21,215 nucleotides of DNA from a virus: positions 1 through 21,215 of the IMG/VR virus record IMGVR_UViG_3300030389_004597; one strand, given 5' to 3'. The notes under the pieces were generated by a model that did no database searches, was not told where the DNA came from, and was given only the letters and a program-made list of their open reading frames with translations. Of this stretch, positions 8,011 through 16,641 are shown piece by piece (within the stretch, counting starts at the first letter, position 1; each line of letters starts with the position of its first letter). Both the position numbers and the translations under genes were made by a program.

Positions 8011-11000
8011 TGACTATTGAAGCTAAGGTATTTGGTGGGATGGGCGGCTCCGGCAAGGCTGGTGGGGGAGGTGGTACACCAAAAACAGTAGAAGATAATC
8101 TTGAGTCAACCACTAAAGTGCGCGTTTTAGACGTAATTGGTGAGGGCGAGATAGACGGTCTTGTCGACCCGTTTGGAACGAAAACGGGAGCATTTACTCA
8201 AAACGGCACTCAAATTACAGTAAATCTTGTAAATCACGGTTTATTGAAAGACGCAATAGTTACCCTTGATTTTGAGGAAAATATCTCTGAAAACAAAAAT
8301 TTTACGATTAAAAGTACAACTAATAACACATTTACAGTTGAAAGTGAAAATTCTTCAGATACAGATGTTCCAGGAACTGTAAACATAAGCATTAGATCTG
8401 GTCGGCTGCAGTCTGTATTTTTAGACGATGTGGCAGTAATGAACGCCACTGGTGTTCCTAACTTTAAAAATGTTAGGTACAGAGACCGAACAGGAACATC
8501 CGCTCAAAGTGTAATTAAAGGTTATGAAGAAAACTCAACTATCACTTCGGTAAATACAATAGTAACAAAAGATAATCCTGTTACTCAAGCAATATCTAGC
8601 TCAACAAGAAAGGTTGCAGTTGTTATTAACATTCCTCAGCTTCAAAGATACAAAAGTAATGGTGATATTGTAGGATCAAAAGTTATTTTAAGTATTGCTT
8701 ACGCAGGAACAGATGGGGTTTTTGAGCGATTTGTGCTTCGAAGTGATAGTGAAACTGAGGAAGATAGCTTCGGCAAAAAGGCAATAATAATTAAAGGGCG
8801 AACGGGAAACCCATATCAACGCCGTTTTGAATTTGATTTTGATGAGCTTGGCTTAGGTCAAATAACCCAAATACGAGTTGAACGTCGTAATGATGATTCA
8901 GATGACCCTAAAAATCAAAAATCTTTTTCATTTTTTAGTCTTGAAGAAATTGTAGATCAAACTTCTATAGAAGGAATCGATTTAACATACCCAAACACTG
9001 CTCTTGTCGGTCTTCAAGTTGGCGCAGAACAATTTAGCTCAGTTCCTCGTAGAGCCTATAGAGTCCGTGGCATTAAGGTAAAAATACCGCAAGGGGTTAC
9101 TGTAGATCAAAATAACGGACGAATTATTTACCCCGATGACTATGTATTTATTGGATTGCTAGGTGCCGCACAGTGGACAACAGATCCAGCCTGGTGTTTA
9201 TATGATCTTATGACAAACGAAAGGTACGGTCTTGGTGAACATATTAAAGCAGAAAATTTAGATATTTATGCATTTCAAAGCGCTTCTGTCTATTGCAGCT
9301 CATTGGTCAAAAAGGATCCCAATGAAAGTCTTGGCAAAGAACCCCGTTTTTCTTTAAATGTCAATATTCAAAGCCAACAACAAGCTTATAACGTAATTAA
9401 CCAAATTGCATCGGTGTTCCGAGGAATGCCGTTTTATAGCACTGGATCGTTAACACTCACACAAGATAAACCAACAGATCCGAGTTATCTGTTTACCCTT
9501 GCAAATGTTACCGAGGATGGTTTCAACTATGAGGGATCAAGTCTAAAAACTCGTTCCACAGTTGTAATTGCAAAATATTTTGACATGGACGAGCGTGAGC
9601 CCCAATATGAGGAAGTTAAAATTACAGATAGCGATATTGTAGATGTTCACCCGTCGTTTGTAGACGATATAGACCGCTATGGAACAATTATTCGCCATGT
9701 CGATGCTTTTGGCTGCACGTCACGTTTTCAAGCCCGTCGTTTAGCAAAATGGATCTTGCTCTCTGAACGCTTAGAAACTGAAACAGTTACGTTTACAACT
9801 AGCGTCGATGCAGGCGTAGTGGTACGTCCTGGTCAAGTAATCAAAATTGCTGATCCAGTAAAGGCTGGTGTTCGCCGTGCCGGAAGGATTAAAGCCGTAA
9901 CTAATGGAACCCCAGGCACATTAACTGTTGATGATACATCGATTACTAACATTCCAACCGGCACAACATTCAACTTAAGCGTTGTAAACCCAAACGGAAG
10001 CATTACTAAGTACACCGGCACAACTAATCAAGGTAGTGGTGTTTTGCAGCTTGAGGCTGGAACGGCATTTGATCCACTACCCAACGTTAATAGTGTCTGG
10101 TTAATAGACGATGCTGAGCTTAAATCACAATTGTTTAGGGTCATTGGAGTTGAAGAAGAGGATGACATACAGTATAAAGTTACAGCATTAGCACACAACA
10201 GCAGTAAATATGACACTGTCGAAAAAGGTGAGCAACTTATTACTAGAACAGTCTCTCTTTTAAACGAAGTTCCACAAGCACCTACTGTCGCAAGCATTAC
10301 CCAACAGTTATATCAAGAAGGTGATCAGGTGCTGGTACGAATAAATGTATATTGGAAACCAGTTAACGGTGTTAGTAAATACGAAGTCCGTTGGCGTCTT
10401 GATGATAGCAATTACGAGGTTGTTCAAGTTCAGACTGGCACCAGTTACGCAATTAATAATGCACGAAAAGGTCCCTATACATTTAAAATTATAAGCCTTA
10501 GCGCTACAGACAAACGTTCTGTTGATGAATTAGTAAAAAGTTTTACCGCTCTGGGCAAGCAAGCATTGCCAAGTACAGTCAAAGGTTTTAATGCAACTGC
10601 CGATGCAGAGGGCGGTATTGAGCTAACCTGGTCCGCTCCAGACTCAGTAAAGACGGGAACTTATGTGCAACAACATAACTCTGCTTTAGTTACAGCAACA
10701 ATTGTTTCACATGGTTTTACTACTGGTGATCAAGTTTATATAAACATTGCGTCAGCAACCGGTCAGACCAGTAGGGAAGCGTTTTCTCCTGCATCTTCTG
10801 GAACATTTGTAGTTACAAGCACAGGCACGGATACATTTACTTTTTTAGCAAGCGATACCAATTCTAATGACAACAGCGAAGCTTTAGAGGGTGCAATCGA
10901 TACCGGTTTTGCCGATTTAGATATAGTTGGTTACGAAGTGCAGTTGAGTGCAGTTAAAGAAGGCATTTTAACATCTTCTGATTTTGCAAGTGCTGATTTT

Positions 11001-12623
11001 ATTGATAATCCTGCAAGCACATTTATCGAGAGTCTTCCTGTACTGCAGGCAACTAATCTTAGATCGACAACATTCAAAATAACAAGCTTGCCCGATAAGT
11101 TTACAGGGACATCTGGAGCGGCAACGTTAGATTCAAACAATAACCTAAACCACGGATCTGTTATTTATACAATCAAAGCTATTGATGCAGAGGGAAACTA
11201 CAGCAGCACCGCCAGTAAGGTTGGAATAACGCTTGGGGCGTTAGGGCAAGTGCAAAATTTAACATCATTATTTATTGGAGAAAATGTTGCTTTAACTTGG
11301 GCCGCCCCAGACACTGTCAATACTTATAGCGTTGTTGACACCTTTAATGTATTAAGGACAAGTAGATCACATGTTTCTGGTTACAAAATAATTTCAGCCG
11401 CACTAGGCTCAGCACCCGCGATAAATGAATCCATTCAAACTACTGAGTACGTAACAAAAGTATTACATCGTAGCCGTTCTTATGTAATTAAGGCAATAAA
11501 TTTTTATGGGGGAGAAGGCGAAGAAAAATCAATTACAGTTGCAAGTAGTGCCCCAGAAGCCCCATCAAGTTTAGGCGCACGAGTTATTGACAACACGGTG
11601 TTTCTTAGTTGGACCAAGCCTGCGAGCAATCTTCCAATTATTGAGTACCAGTTGCAGTCTAAGAAAGATGGTGAAGCTGAATTTACATCGATTACTGGAG
11701 GCGGAATTGATACAGACAGTATTTCAGCTTTGTTTTTTCTGCACGCAGAAGTAGAATCTGGAACGTATTCTTATCGCGTTAGAGCTGTTGACTCAACAGG
11801 TTTAAAAGACGCTAATTTTGCTGTAACAGAAAACGTAGTTGTAAATGCACCGAGAGATTTTACGCTGGCTTTTGATGAAAACAGCACTTTAAATGAAAAT
11901 TTAGCAGCAGTTACTGTCAGTAACGGTGTTACGGAGGTTGCAACAAATGGCAGTAATGAAATTGTGTTTGCTTTTGATAATACAGAAACTTGGGCTACGC
12001 ATTTTACTGGCAACTCGCAAACTACACTACAAGGTTTTATAGATGATGGATTTACAAAATACCTATCGCCTACAGAAACAGCTGGTTTTTATCAGCAAAC
12101 ATTTGATTTAGGAACTGCTATAAGCGATGGCCAGATAAATATTGCACAAACTATAGTACAAATTTTGGGGACAACAACTGTTTCGCAGGAAGTTAGTTTT
12201 AGTTTAGACAATACCACATTTTATTCTGTAAGTGGAGATAATCCATTTATTAACGCTAAGGTTAATTCAAGCGATGCTATAGAAACTTTTAGATATTTAC
12301 GAGTTAAAGTTAATTTTGCTTCTACGGGCAATAACACCCTGGCACGGTTGACAGGAATGGAGGTACAGGTCGCTCGCCGAACAATTACTATTGAAGGTTC
12401 TGATACTGTCACCTCTGTAGGCATTGTCAGCAAAGTCGTTAACCTTACTGGTTTGACCAGACTGAACAGCGTTGTTGTAACACCAAAAGGGAGTGCTACT
12501 GCCGTTTTTGGCGTGGCTCTTTACTCGGAAACCGTTCCAAGTAGTTTTGGCGTAAACCTTTTTAATGCGGACGGTGATAAAATAACGGGTGACTTCAGTT
12601 ATCTTGTTAGAGGCCAAGCATGA
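8010..12623 (+). CDS. Central tail fibre / host specificity protein (gpJ-like)
   Basis: A 1537-residue hub and receptor-contacting protein. The N-terminus (Gly-rich 8-22, then 'VRVLDVIGEGEIDGLVDP') and the hub region to about residue 745 ('TNERYGLGEHI', 'ARRLAKWILLSERLETETV', 'VVVRPGQVIKIADPV') are characteristic of the J family. About 755-1280 holds four fibronectin type III-like units ('IELTWSAPD', 'VALTWAAPD', 'VFLSWTKPA'). The last 255 residues include a beta-sandwich-like segment ('FRYLRVKVNF', 'RLTGMEVQVA') that could bind carbohydrate. Two related modules interrupt the protein at about 58-128 and 881-967. The length exceeds lambda J (1132) mainly because of these and the FN3 units. The start is in a TAATG overlap with the I-like gene. 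Confidence 0.93.
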   Translation: MTIEAKVFGGMGGSGKAGGGGGTPKTVEDNLESTTKVRVLDVIGEGEIDGLVDPFGTKTGAFTQNGTQITVNLVNHGLLKDAIVTLDFEENISENKNFTIKSTTNNTFTVESENSSDTDVPGTVNISIRSGRLQSVFLDDVAVMNATGVPNFKNVRYRDRTGTSAQSVIKGYEENSTITSVNTIVTKDNPVTQAISSSTRKVAVVINIPQLQRYKSNGDIVGSKVILSIAYAGTDGVFERFVLRSDSETEEDSFGKKAIIIKGRTGNPYQRRFEFDFDELGLGQITQIRVERRNDDSDDPKNQKSFSFFSLEEIVDQTSIEGIDLTYPNTALVGLQVGAEQFSSVPRRAYRVRGIKVKIPQGVTVDQNNGRIIYPDDYVFIGLLGAAQWTTDPAWCLYDLMTNERYGLGEHIKAENLDIYAFQSASVYCSSLVKKDPNESLGKEPRFSLNVNIQSQQQAYNVINQIASVFRGMPFYSTGSLTLTQDKPTDPSYLFTLANVTEDGFNYEGSSLKTRSTVVIAKYFDMDEREPQYEEVKITDSDIVDVHPSFVDDIDRYGTIIRHVDAFGCTSRFQARRLAKWILLSERLETETVTFTTSVDAGVVVRPGQVIKIADPVKAGVRRAGRIKAVTNGTPGTLTVDDTSITNIPTGTTFNLSVVNPNGSITKYTGTTNQGSGVLQLEAGTAFDPLPNVNSVWLIDDAELKSQLFRVIGVEEEDDIQYKVTALAHNSSKYDTVEKGEQLITRTVSLLNEVPQAPTVASITQQLYQEGDQVLVRINVYWKPVNGVSKYEVRWRLDDSNYEVVQVQTGTSYAINNARKGPYTFKIISLSATDKRSVDELVKSFTALGKQALPSTVKGFNATADAEGGIELTWSAPDSVKTGTYVQQHNSALVTATIVSHGFTTGDQVYINIASATGQTSREAFSPASSGTFVVTSTGTDTFTFLASDTNSNDNSEALEGAIDTGFADLDIVGYEVQLSAVKEGILTSSDFASADFIDNPASTFIESLPVLQATNLRSTTFKITSLPDKFTGTSGAATLDSNNNLNHGSVIYTIKAIDAEGNYSSTASKVGITLGALGQVQNLTSLFIGENVALTWAAPDTVNTYSVVDTFNVLRTSRSHVSGYKIISAALGSAPAINESIQTTEYVTKVLHRSRSYVIKAINFYGGEGEEKSITVASSAPEAPSSLGARVIDNTVFLSWTKPASNLPIIEYQLQSKKDGEAEFTSITGGGIDTDSISALFFLHAEVESGTYSYRVRAVDSTGLKDANFAVTENVVVNAPRDFTLAFDENSTLNENLAAVTVSNGVTEVATNGSNEIVFAFDNTETWATHFTGNSQTTLQGFIDDGFTKYLSPTETAGFYQQTFDLGTAISDGQINIAQTIVQILGTTTVSQEVSFSLDNTTFYSVSGDNPFINAKVNSSDAIETFRYLRVKVNFASTGNNTLARLTGMEVQVARRTITIEGSDTVTSVGIVSKVVNLTGLTRLNSVVVTPKGSATAVFGVALYSETVPSSFGVNLFNADGDKITGDFSYLVRGQA
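8181..8393 (+). repeat. His-Gly beta module, copy 1 (inserted in the J hub)
   Basis: Residues about 58-128 of the J-like protein: starts KTGAFTQNGTQITV, then 'NLVNHGLLKDAIVTLDF', 'NFTIKSTTNNTFTVES' and 'GTVNISI'. It splits the usual J N-terminal motif, in which the 'GEIDGLV' and 'LQSVFLDDVAV' segments are normally adjacent. It resembles a short beta module scattered through cyanophage structural proteins; that is recalled, not searched. Copy 2 lies in a fibronectin-like domain. Confidence 0.65.
10650..10910 (+). repeat. His-Gly beta module, copy 2 (inserted in an FN3-like domain)
   Basis: Residues about 881-967 of the J-like protein: starts KTGTYVQQHNSALVTATI, then 'VSHGFTTGDQVYINI' and 'GTFVVTSTGTDTFTF'. 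It interrupts an FN3-like unit between 'IELTWSAPD' and 'DLDIVGYEVQLS', which would otherwise be contiguous. It shares with copy 1 the KTG-x-[FY]-x-Q opening, V-x-HG-[LF], and the F-x-V-x-S...TFT signature, but is 16 residues longer. Confidence 0.62.
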
Positions 12624-13894
12624 CGAACACGAACTGGAATAACCCTACAACAAGCACCAATTACACAGATTTTCCAACTGAAGTAAAGGATCGTGACGTT
12701 GATCTAGCATTAATGTTTCGTGAAGGCAATACTGCAGACAACATTCCAACAAATACTGTTCGATTTAATCCTGATGTTAGCGGAGACAATACCTTTTTTG
12801 CACAATTTCAAAAATGGAGCGGCACAGCTTGGCAAGAATTTAGCAGTAAATACCGATTTGGAAGTTCAACAGTAAACGTTGAAATTAATGGCGGTGCGCT
12901 AAACGCAACAGGTGCGATTACTGCACAATCTTTTACAGGCAATGGTTCAGCGCTTACGAATTTAAACCCTAACAATTTAAGTGGTTCGTTCACAGCAGAT
13001 ATAAACTCTGCATCAGTAACAGGCACTACAGTAACAGGTGGTGAAATTAAAGTTGAACCTGCTAGTAGCAGCGAGGCTAAAATTATTGTCGGCAAACAAG
13101 ATGATGGCAACCGTACTGCATCTATTAATTTTATTACTGACGACACTAATGACGACTACAGTTTTCAATTAATTCGAGGTAATTCCGGTGTAAACGCATC
13201 TTCGATAATACAACATAAAGGAACAGGCTCTTTAAACATTAATGCAGTAAATAACGGTAATATTGTTTTCCAAAGAAGCAGCAGTGCAGTTGCGACAATA
13301 GGTAGTGAATTTACTGCAAATTCTAATCTTAATGTAGAAGTACAAAATGAACTATCTAACGGCGCAGAGTTACATGTTAAAGTTCAAACAGTCTTAGGAA
13401 CTAAATCTGAGGCATTTTTGGGAATCCATAAAAACAGCAGCCAAAGTAGTAGTGCTGGATTTGTTCAACTTTCAAACGGTGATGGAGGAGATCCTGGTAA
13501 GCATATTATTTACTTTAATACGTCTGGTACTTTAATTAAAACTAACAACAATGCAAACATCGGGTCTGGTAGTGGTCAGGTTGTTGGAACGCAAACGTCT
13601 GATGAACGCCTTAAAAATATTGGAGAAACAATTTCAAATGGTTTAAGTTTAGTTAAAGAGTTAAATCCTGTTCGTTTTACATACAAAAACAATTCAGACG
13701 TTCAACGATTAGGTTTCTCAGCGCAGCAAGTGCGAGAGGTTGTGCCTGAAGCGGTTTATGACACCGGGGAAGAAATTGCTGGTAGCAGCTTGACCGAACT
13801 TGCGATGTACTACACAGAGCTGGTGCCCGTGTTGGTTGCTGCAGTAAAGGAGCTGTCTGCGGAAGTAGATGCTTTAAAAGCTGCTCAAGGGTAG
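12620..13894 (+). CDS. Tail fibre with C-terminal S74 intramolecular chaperone
   Basis: A 424-residue fibre starting in an ATGA overlap with the J-like gene. The N-terminus (DRDVDLALMFREGNTAD, about 20-36) probably attaches to the J tip; the middle is a low-complexity Asn/Ser/Thr/Gly beta stalk. From residue 326 on lies a Peptidase_S74 domain: 'TSDERLKNIGETI', 'LNPVRFTYK', 'LGFSAQQVREVVPEAV' and a C-terminal coiled coil ('VLVAAVKELSAEVDALKAA'). Known S74 domains trimerise the fibre and then cut themselves off with a Ser/Lys dyad; S327 and K332 have the expected S-x4-K spacing. Predicted cleavage before S327 leaves a 326-residue mature subunit. Receptor unknown. Confidence 0.9.
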   Translation: MTNTNWNNPTTSTNYTDFPTEVKDRDVDLALMFREGNTADNIPTNTVRFNPDVSGDNTFFAQFQKWSGTAWQEFSSKYRFGSSTVNVEINGGALNATGAITAQSFTGNGSALTNLNPNNLSGSFTADINSASVTGTTVTGGEIKVEPASSSEAKIIVGKQDDGNRTASINFITDDTNDDYSFQLIRGNSGVNASSIIQHKGTGSLNINAVNNGNIVFQRSSSAVATIGSEFTANSNLNVEVQNELSNGAELHVKVQTVLGTKSEAFLGIHKNSSQSSSAGFVQLSNGDGGDPGKHIIYFNTSGTLIKTNNNANIGSGSGQVVGTQTSDERLKNIGETISNGLSLVKELNPVRFTYKNNSDVQRLGFSAQQVREVVPEAVYDTGEEIAGSSLTELAMYYTELVPVLVAAVKELSAEVDALKAAQG

Positions 13895-13924
13895 ACTTTA
13901 TAGCAACGTCTTAGTTATGCGGCA

Positions 13925-14857
13925 ATGACCAATCGTAAGATTACAGAGCTGACTTCGTTGACTGCGCCTGCAGCTTCTGACGTACTGCCGATTATCGATA
14001 TAGACGCAACATCTAACGCACTAAAAAATAAAAAAATAACGTATGCGGAGTTGTTGGCTAGTGGGGTTGATGGATCGCAGGCCGCCCCAACGTTTTCTTT
14101 TGAGTCAGATGCTGACACTGGGATGTACAGCAGCGGAGCAAATAGCTTGGCGTTTACAACAGGTGGAACGGGAAGATTGCGAATTGAATCTGATGGAACC
14201 ACAGTTGTCACAGCAGGCTCAGCAAATAAAGGCATTGAATTAGAGGCGAATGGCGCTCGTGTTGGGCGGTTTGGTGTTCTAAATCCTGGGGTTGAGCACC
14301 AAGTTTACATTGGTACTCTTCTTGGTAATAGTTTTGTCTTTAGAACAAATAACACCGAAAAGATGAGAATTAGCCCAAGCGGAAAAATTACTGCACAAGG
14401 TGTTTATGACTCAACCACAACAGGCGGGTCCGCTGTATACGTCGAGTCGGACGGCGATCTTCTTAGATTCACTTCATCTCTCAAATATAAAACTGATGTT
14501 GAAACTCTTGAAGACGCACGCGCTGATGCAATTTTAAATTGTCGTCCTGTTTGGTATCGTTCAAAGTGCGCTAATGACATCAAAACAGAAGGAGCGGAAA
14601 AGTCGGATTGGGGTTGGTATGGCTTTATCGCAGAGGAAGTTGCAGAAATTGAACCTCGTCTAGTTAGCTGGACCACAAAAGACGCAATACCTCAAGAGGA
14701 TGGTTCAGTCAAATCAGTTGAGCGTGATCCAGCTGACTACGAAGCTGAAGGTGTTCGTTATGAAAATTTTGTTCCGTTGCTTTTGAATCTTGTAAAACGT
14801 CAGCAAGCGGCAATTGAAAGCCTAGAGGCTAAGGTTGCGGCCCTAGAGGCTAGTTGA
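13925..14857 (+). CDS. Second tail fibre with S74 intramolecular chaperone
   Basis: A 310-residue fibre of different build from its upstream neighbour. The N-terminus 'ITELTSLTAPAASDVLPI' is a common attachment-type start in marine phage fibres; residues about 56-90 contain 'FSFESDADTGMYSSGANS' followed by a 'TGGTGRLRIESDG' turn, a motif frequent in phage fibres. From residue 183 an S74-type domain follows: 'TSSLKYKTDVETL', 'ILNCRPVWYRS', 'WYGFIAEEVAEIEP' and a final coiled coil ('RQQAAIESLEAKVAALEA'). S184 and K189 keep the S-x4-K spacing of the cleavage dyad. No Shine-Dalgarno sequence is visible before the ATG, 30 nt after the previous stop. Cleavage would leave a 183-residue shaft. Confidence 0.88.
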   Translation: MTNRKITELTSLTAPAASDVLPIIDIDATSNALKNKKITYAELLASGVDGSQAAPTFSFESDADTGMYSSGANSLAFTTGGTGRLRIESDGTTVVTAGSANKGIELEANGARVGRFGVLNPGVEHQVYIGTLLGNSFVFRTNNTEKMRISPSGKITAQGVYDSTTTGGSAVYVESDGDLLRFTSSLKYKTDVETLEDARADAILNCRPVWYRSKCANDIKTEGAEKSDWGWYGFIAEEVAEIEPRLVSWTTKDAIPQEDGSVKSVERDPADYEAEGVRYENFVPLLLNLVKRQQAAIESLEAKVAALEAS

Positions 14858-14891
14858 CGGCATTTGCTAGTATTGTCCCAGGAGGCTTTTC

Positions 14892-15233
14892 ATGGCAACT
14901 TCGCCCGGTACTTATAATATTACACTGCAGCGAAGGGCAGATTTTAGTGTCCTTCTTCAATTCAAGGACAGCACGAATCAAGAAATTAATATTGCAGGTT
15001 ACACAGTTTATGCGCAAGTTTGGAATACCGCTAGAAGTAAAAAATACGCTGATTTTGCGGTCGCTTACACAAGTATGGCATTGGGCAAGGTTACTTTAAG
15101 CCTGACAGATTTGCAAACAGCAGAGTTTCCAGACAATCTTGTATACGATGTTTTATTAGAAGACAATAATGGAATCCGTGAGTATTATCTAGAAGGCACT
15201 ATTACCGTAAGCCAAGGGTACACTTCACCATGA
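14892..15233 (+). CDS. Small virion structural protein, beta-sandwich type
   Basis: A 113-residue protein with alternating short strands: 'TYNITLQRRADFSVLLQF' near the N-terminus, 'INIAGYTVYAQVWN', 'KVTLSLTDLQTAEFPDN', 'LVYDVLLED', 'REYYLEGTITVSQGYT'. This pattern is seen in small proteins found among fibre genes of cyanophages and in the N-terminal domain of baseplate upper/adaptor proteins. It may act as an adaptor joining fibres to the tail tip; that role is inferred. A strong GGAGG about 8 nt before the ATG sets the start, and the gene ends in an ATGA overlap with the next one. Confidence 0.72.
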   Translation: MATSPGTYNITLQRRADFSVLLQFKDSTNQEINIAGYTVYAQVWNTARSKKYADFAVAYTSMALGKVTLSLTDLQTAEFPDNLVYDVLLEDNNGIREYYLEGTITVSQGYTSP

Positions 15234-15487
15234 CAACTGTCAACGTCACTACAACGACAAATACGGTTCATGTTACCGGTAGTTCTGGTACTGTTGTCGT
15301 TGAAACGCCAAAAACATCAGTTGTAACCGCAACAACTGTTGGTCCACAAGGCGCAAGCACTGATTTTCATGTGAATGATGTGACTAAAGTGGACAAGAGC
15401 CTCATCTACTACGACGCGGCTTCTGCCGAGTACCGTGCAGATGACAGCATTACCTTCTCCTCCGTCGTTAAAGGCGGTTCGTTCTAA
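15230..15487 (+). CDS. Short fibre-region protein ending in GGSF
   Basis: An 85-residue Thr/Val-rich protein. The first half is a run of beta-prone TVNVTTTTN-type residues with 'VVVETPKTSVV', then 'GPQGAS', a collagen-like turn seen at the head of many phage fibre shafts, then 'KSLIYYDAASAEYRADD'. It ends VVKGGSF, close to the DGGVF end of the next protein. It overlaps neighbours at both sides (ATGA, TAATG), so its product is probably made together with the fibres and may be a small adhesin or fibre base. No family is recognised with certainty. Confidence 0.65.
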   Translation: MTTVNVTTTTNTVHVTGSSGTVVVETPKTSVVTATTVGPQGASTDFHVNDVTKVDKSLIYYDAASAEYRADDSITFSSVVKGGSF

Positions 15488-16632
15488 TGGCTAACGCAAT
15501 CAGACTAAAGAAGCGGGCTGCTACAGGAGCGGCTGGAAGTCCTTCTTCACTAGCTCCTAGCGAGGTCGCCTTTAACGAAGCAGATTCAAAACTGTATTAT
15601 GGCTTTGGGGATGATGGTGATGGCACTAGTTCGTCAATCATTGTCATAGCCGGGGAAGGTGGATTTACGACCCTAGGCACGGCTCAAACCATTACTGGAA
15701 ACAAAACGTTTACTGGAACCGTCGATTTAAGTGGAGCGACACTTTCCGGCAACACAACTTTTGATAACAACCTAACTGTTACCGGCAATTTAATAGTCAA
15801 CGGCACAACTACAACCGTAAACTCAACTACTTTAAGTGTAGATGATAAAAATATTGAGTTAGGTTCTGTCAGTAGTCCTAGTGACTCGACTGCAGACGGT
15901 GGCGGTATTACATTAAAAGGCGACTCTGATCATACAATTATTTGGACAAACAGTACTGATAGTTGGGATTTTTCTGAACATATAAATATTGCATCTGGCA
16001 AAGAATTTAAAATTGATGGCACAAGCGTTCTTACTAGCACTGCTCTTGGCAATAACGTTACTAGCTCTGCTCTTACATCTGTTGGAACTCTGACTAGTGG
16101 CACTTGGTCTGCTTCAACTATTGCTGTTAACAAGGGCGGCACTGGTCAGACTAGTTATACAGACGGTCAGCTGTTAATAGGAAATACCAGCGGCAACACG
16201 CTCAACAAAGCCACTTTAACTGCTGGCAGCAATATTACGATTACTAATGGCAACGGTGCAATCACAATAGCAGCAGCAGCAGGAGCACCTGTTGCTGGTG
16301 ACGGCATTGATGTTTCCGGTTCAACAGTCAGTGTTGATTTAAAGGCTAACGGTGGTTTAGTTATTGAATCAACTGAGCTTGCTATTGATTTAGCAGCTAG
16401 CTCTATAACAGGGAGTCTTCCTGTAAGCAAGCTTGGAAGTGTAACGTCAACTGCTGCTGAATTAAATATTGTTGATGGAGGCACTAGTGCAACTTCAACA
16501 ACGCTTGCAACAGCTGATCGTTTGGTAGTTAACGATGCGGGAACTATGGTTCAAGTCGCTTTAAGCGATTTAGTTGACTTTTTAGCAAACGGCAGTGTTT
16601 CAAGCTTTGTATTGGACGGTGGAGTTTTCTAA
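15487..16632 (+). CDS. Tail fibre protein, cyanophage type
   Basis: A 381-residue fibre. The N-terminus 'AIRLKKRAATGAAGSPSS' plus 'LAPSEVAFNEADSKLYYG' is a widespread fibre-base signature in marine phages. It is followed by a repetitive beta shaft ('NKTFTGTVDLSGATLSGN', 'LTVTGNLIVNGTTTTVNS', 'LSVDDKNIELGS', 'SALTSVGTLTSGTWSAS') and a Gly/Ala-rich distal part ('ITIAAAAGAPVAGDGIDV'). The chain is hydrophilic, with little Cys or Trp, as expected for a fibrous homotrimer. It ends FVLDGGVF. It begins in a TAATG overlap with the preceding gene. No enzymatic domain or S74 chaperone is visible, so folding may need a partner such as the chaperone-like protein at 19120-19560. Confidence 0.82.
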   Translation: MANAIRLKKRAATGAAGSPSSLAPSEVAFNEADSKLYYGFGDDGDGTSSSIIVIAGEGGFTTLGTAQTITGNKTFTGTVDLSGATLSGNTTFDNNLTVTGNLIVNGTTTTVNSTTLSVDDKNIELGSVSSPSDSTADGGGITLKGDSDHTIIWTNSTDSWDFSEHINIASGKEFKIDGTSVLTSTALGNNVTSSALTSVGTLTSGTWSASTIAVNKGGTGQTSYTDGQLLIGNTSGNTLNKATLTAGSNITITNGNGAITIAAAAGAPVAGDGIDVSGSTVSVDLKANGGLVIESTELAIDLAASSITGSLPVSKLGSVTSTAAELNIVDGGTSATSTTLATADRLVVNDAGTMVQVALSDLVDFLANGSVSSFVLDGGVF

Positions 16633-16641
16633 GGACAAAGC

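Noticed and set aside
14043-14243. Small + strand ORF inside the second S74 fibre
   Set aside because: It is fully contained in a well supported fibre gene and has no independent signal.
14854-15099. ORF starting just before the GGAGG of the 14892 gene
   Set aside because: It overlaps the better supported 14892-15233 gene in another frame; that gene has the ribosome binding site and a beta-sandwich pattern, while this frame looks random.
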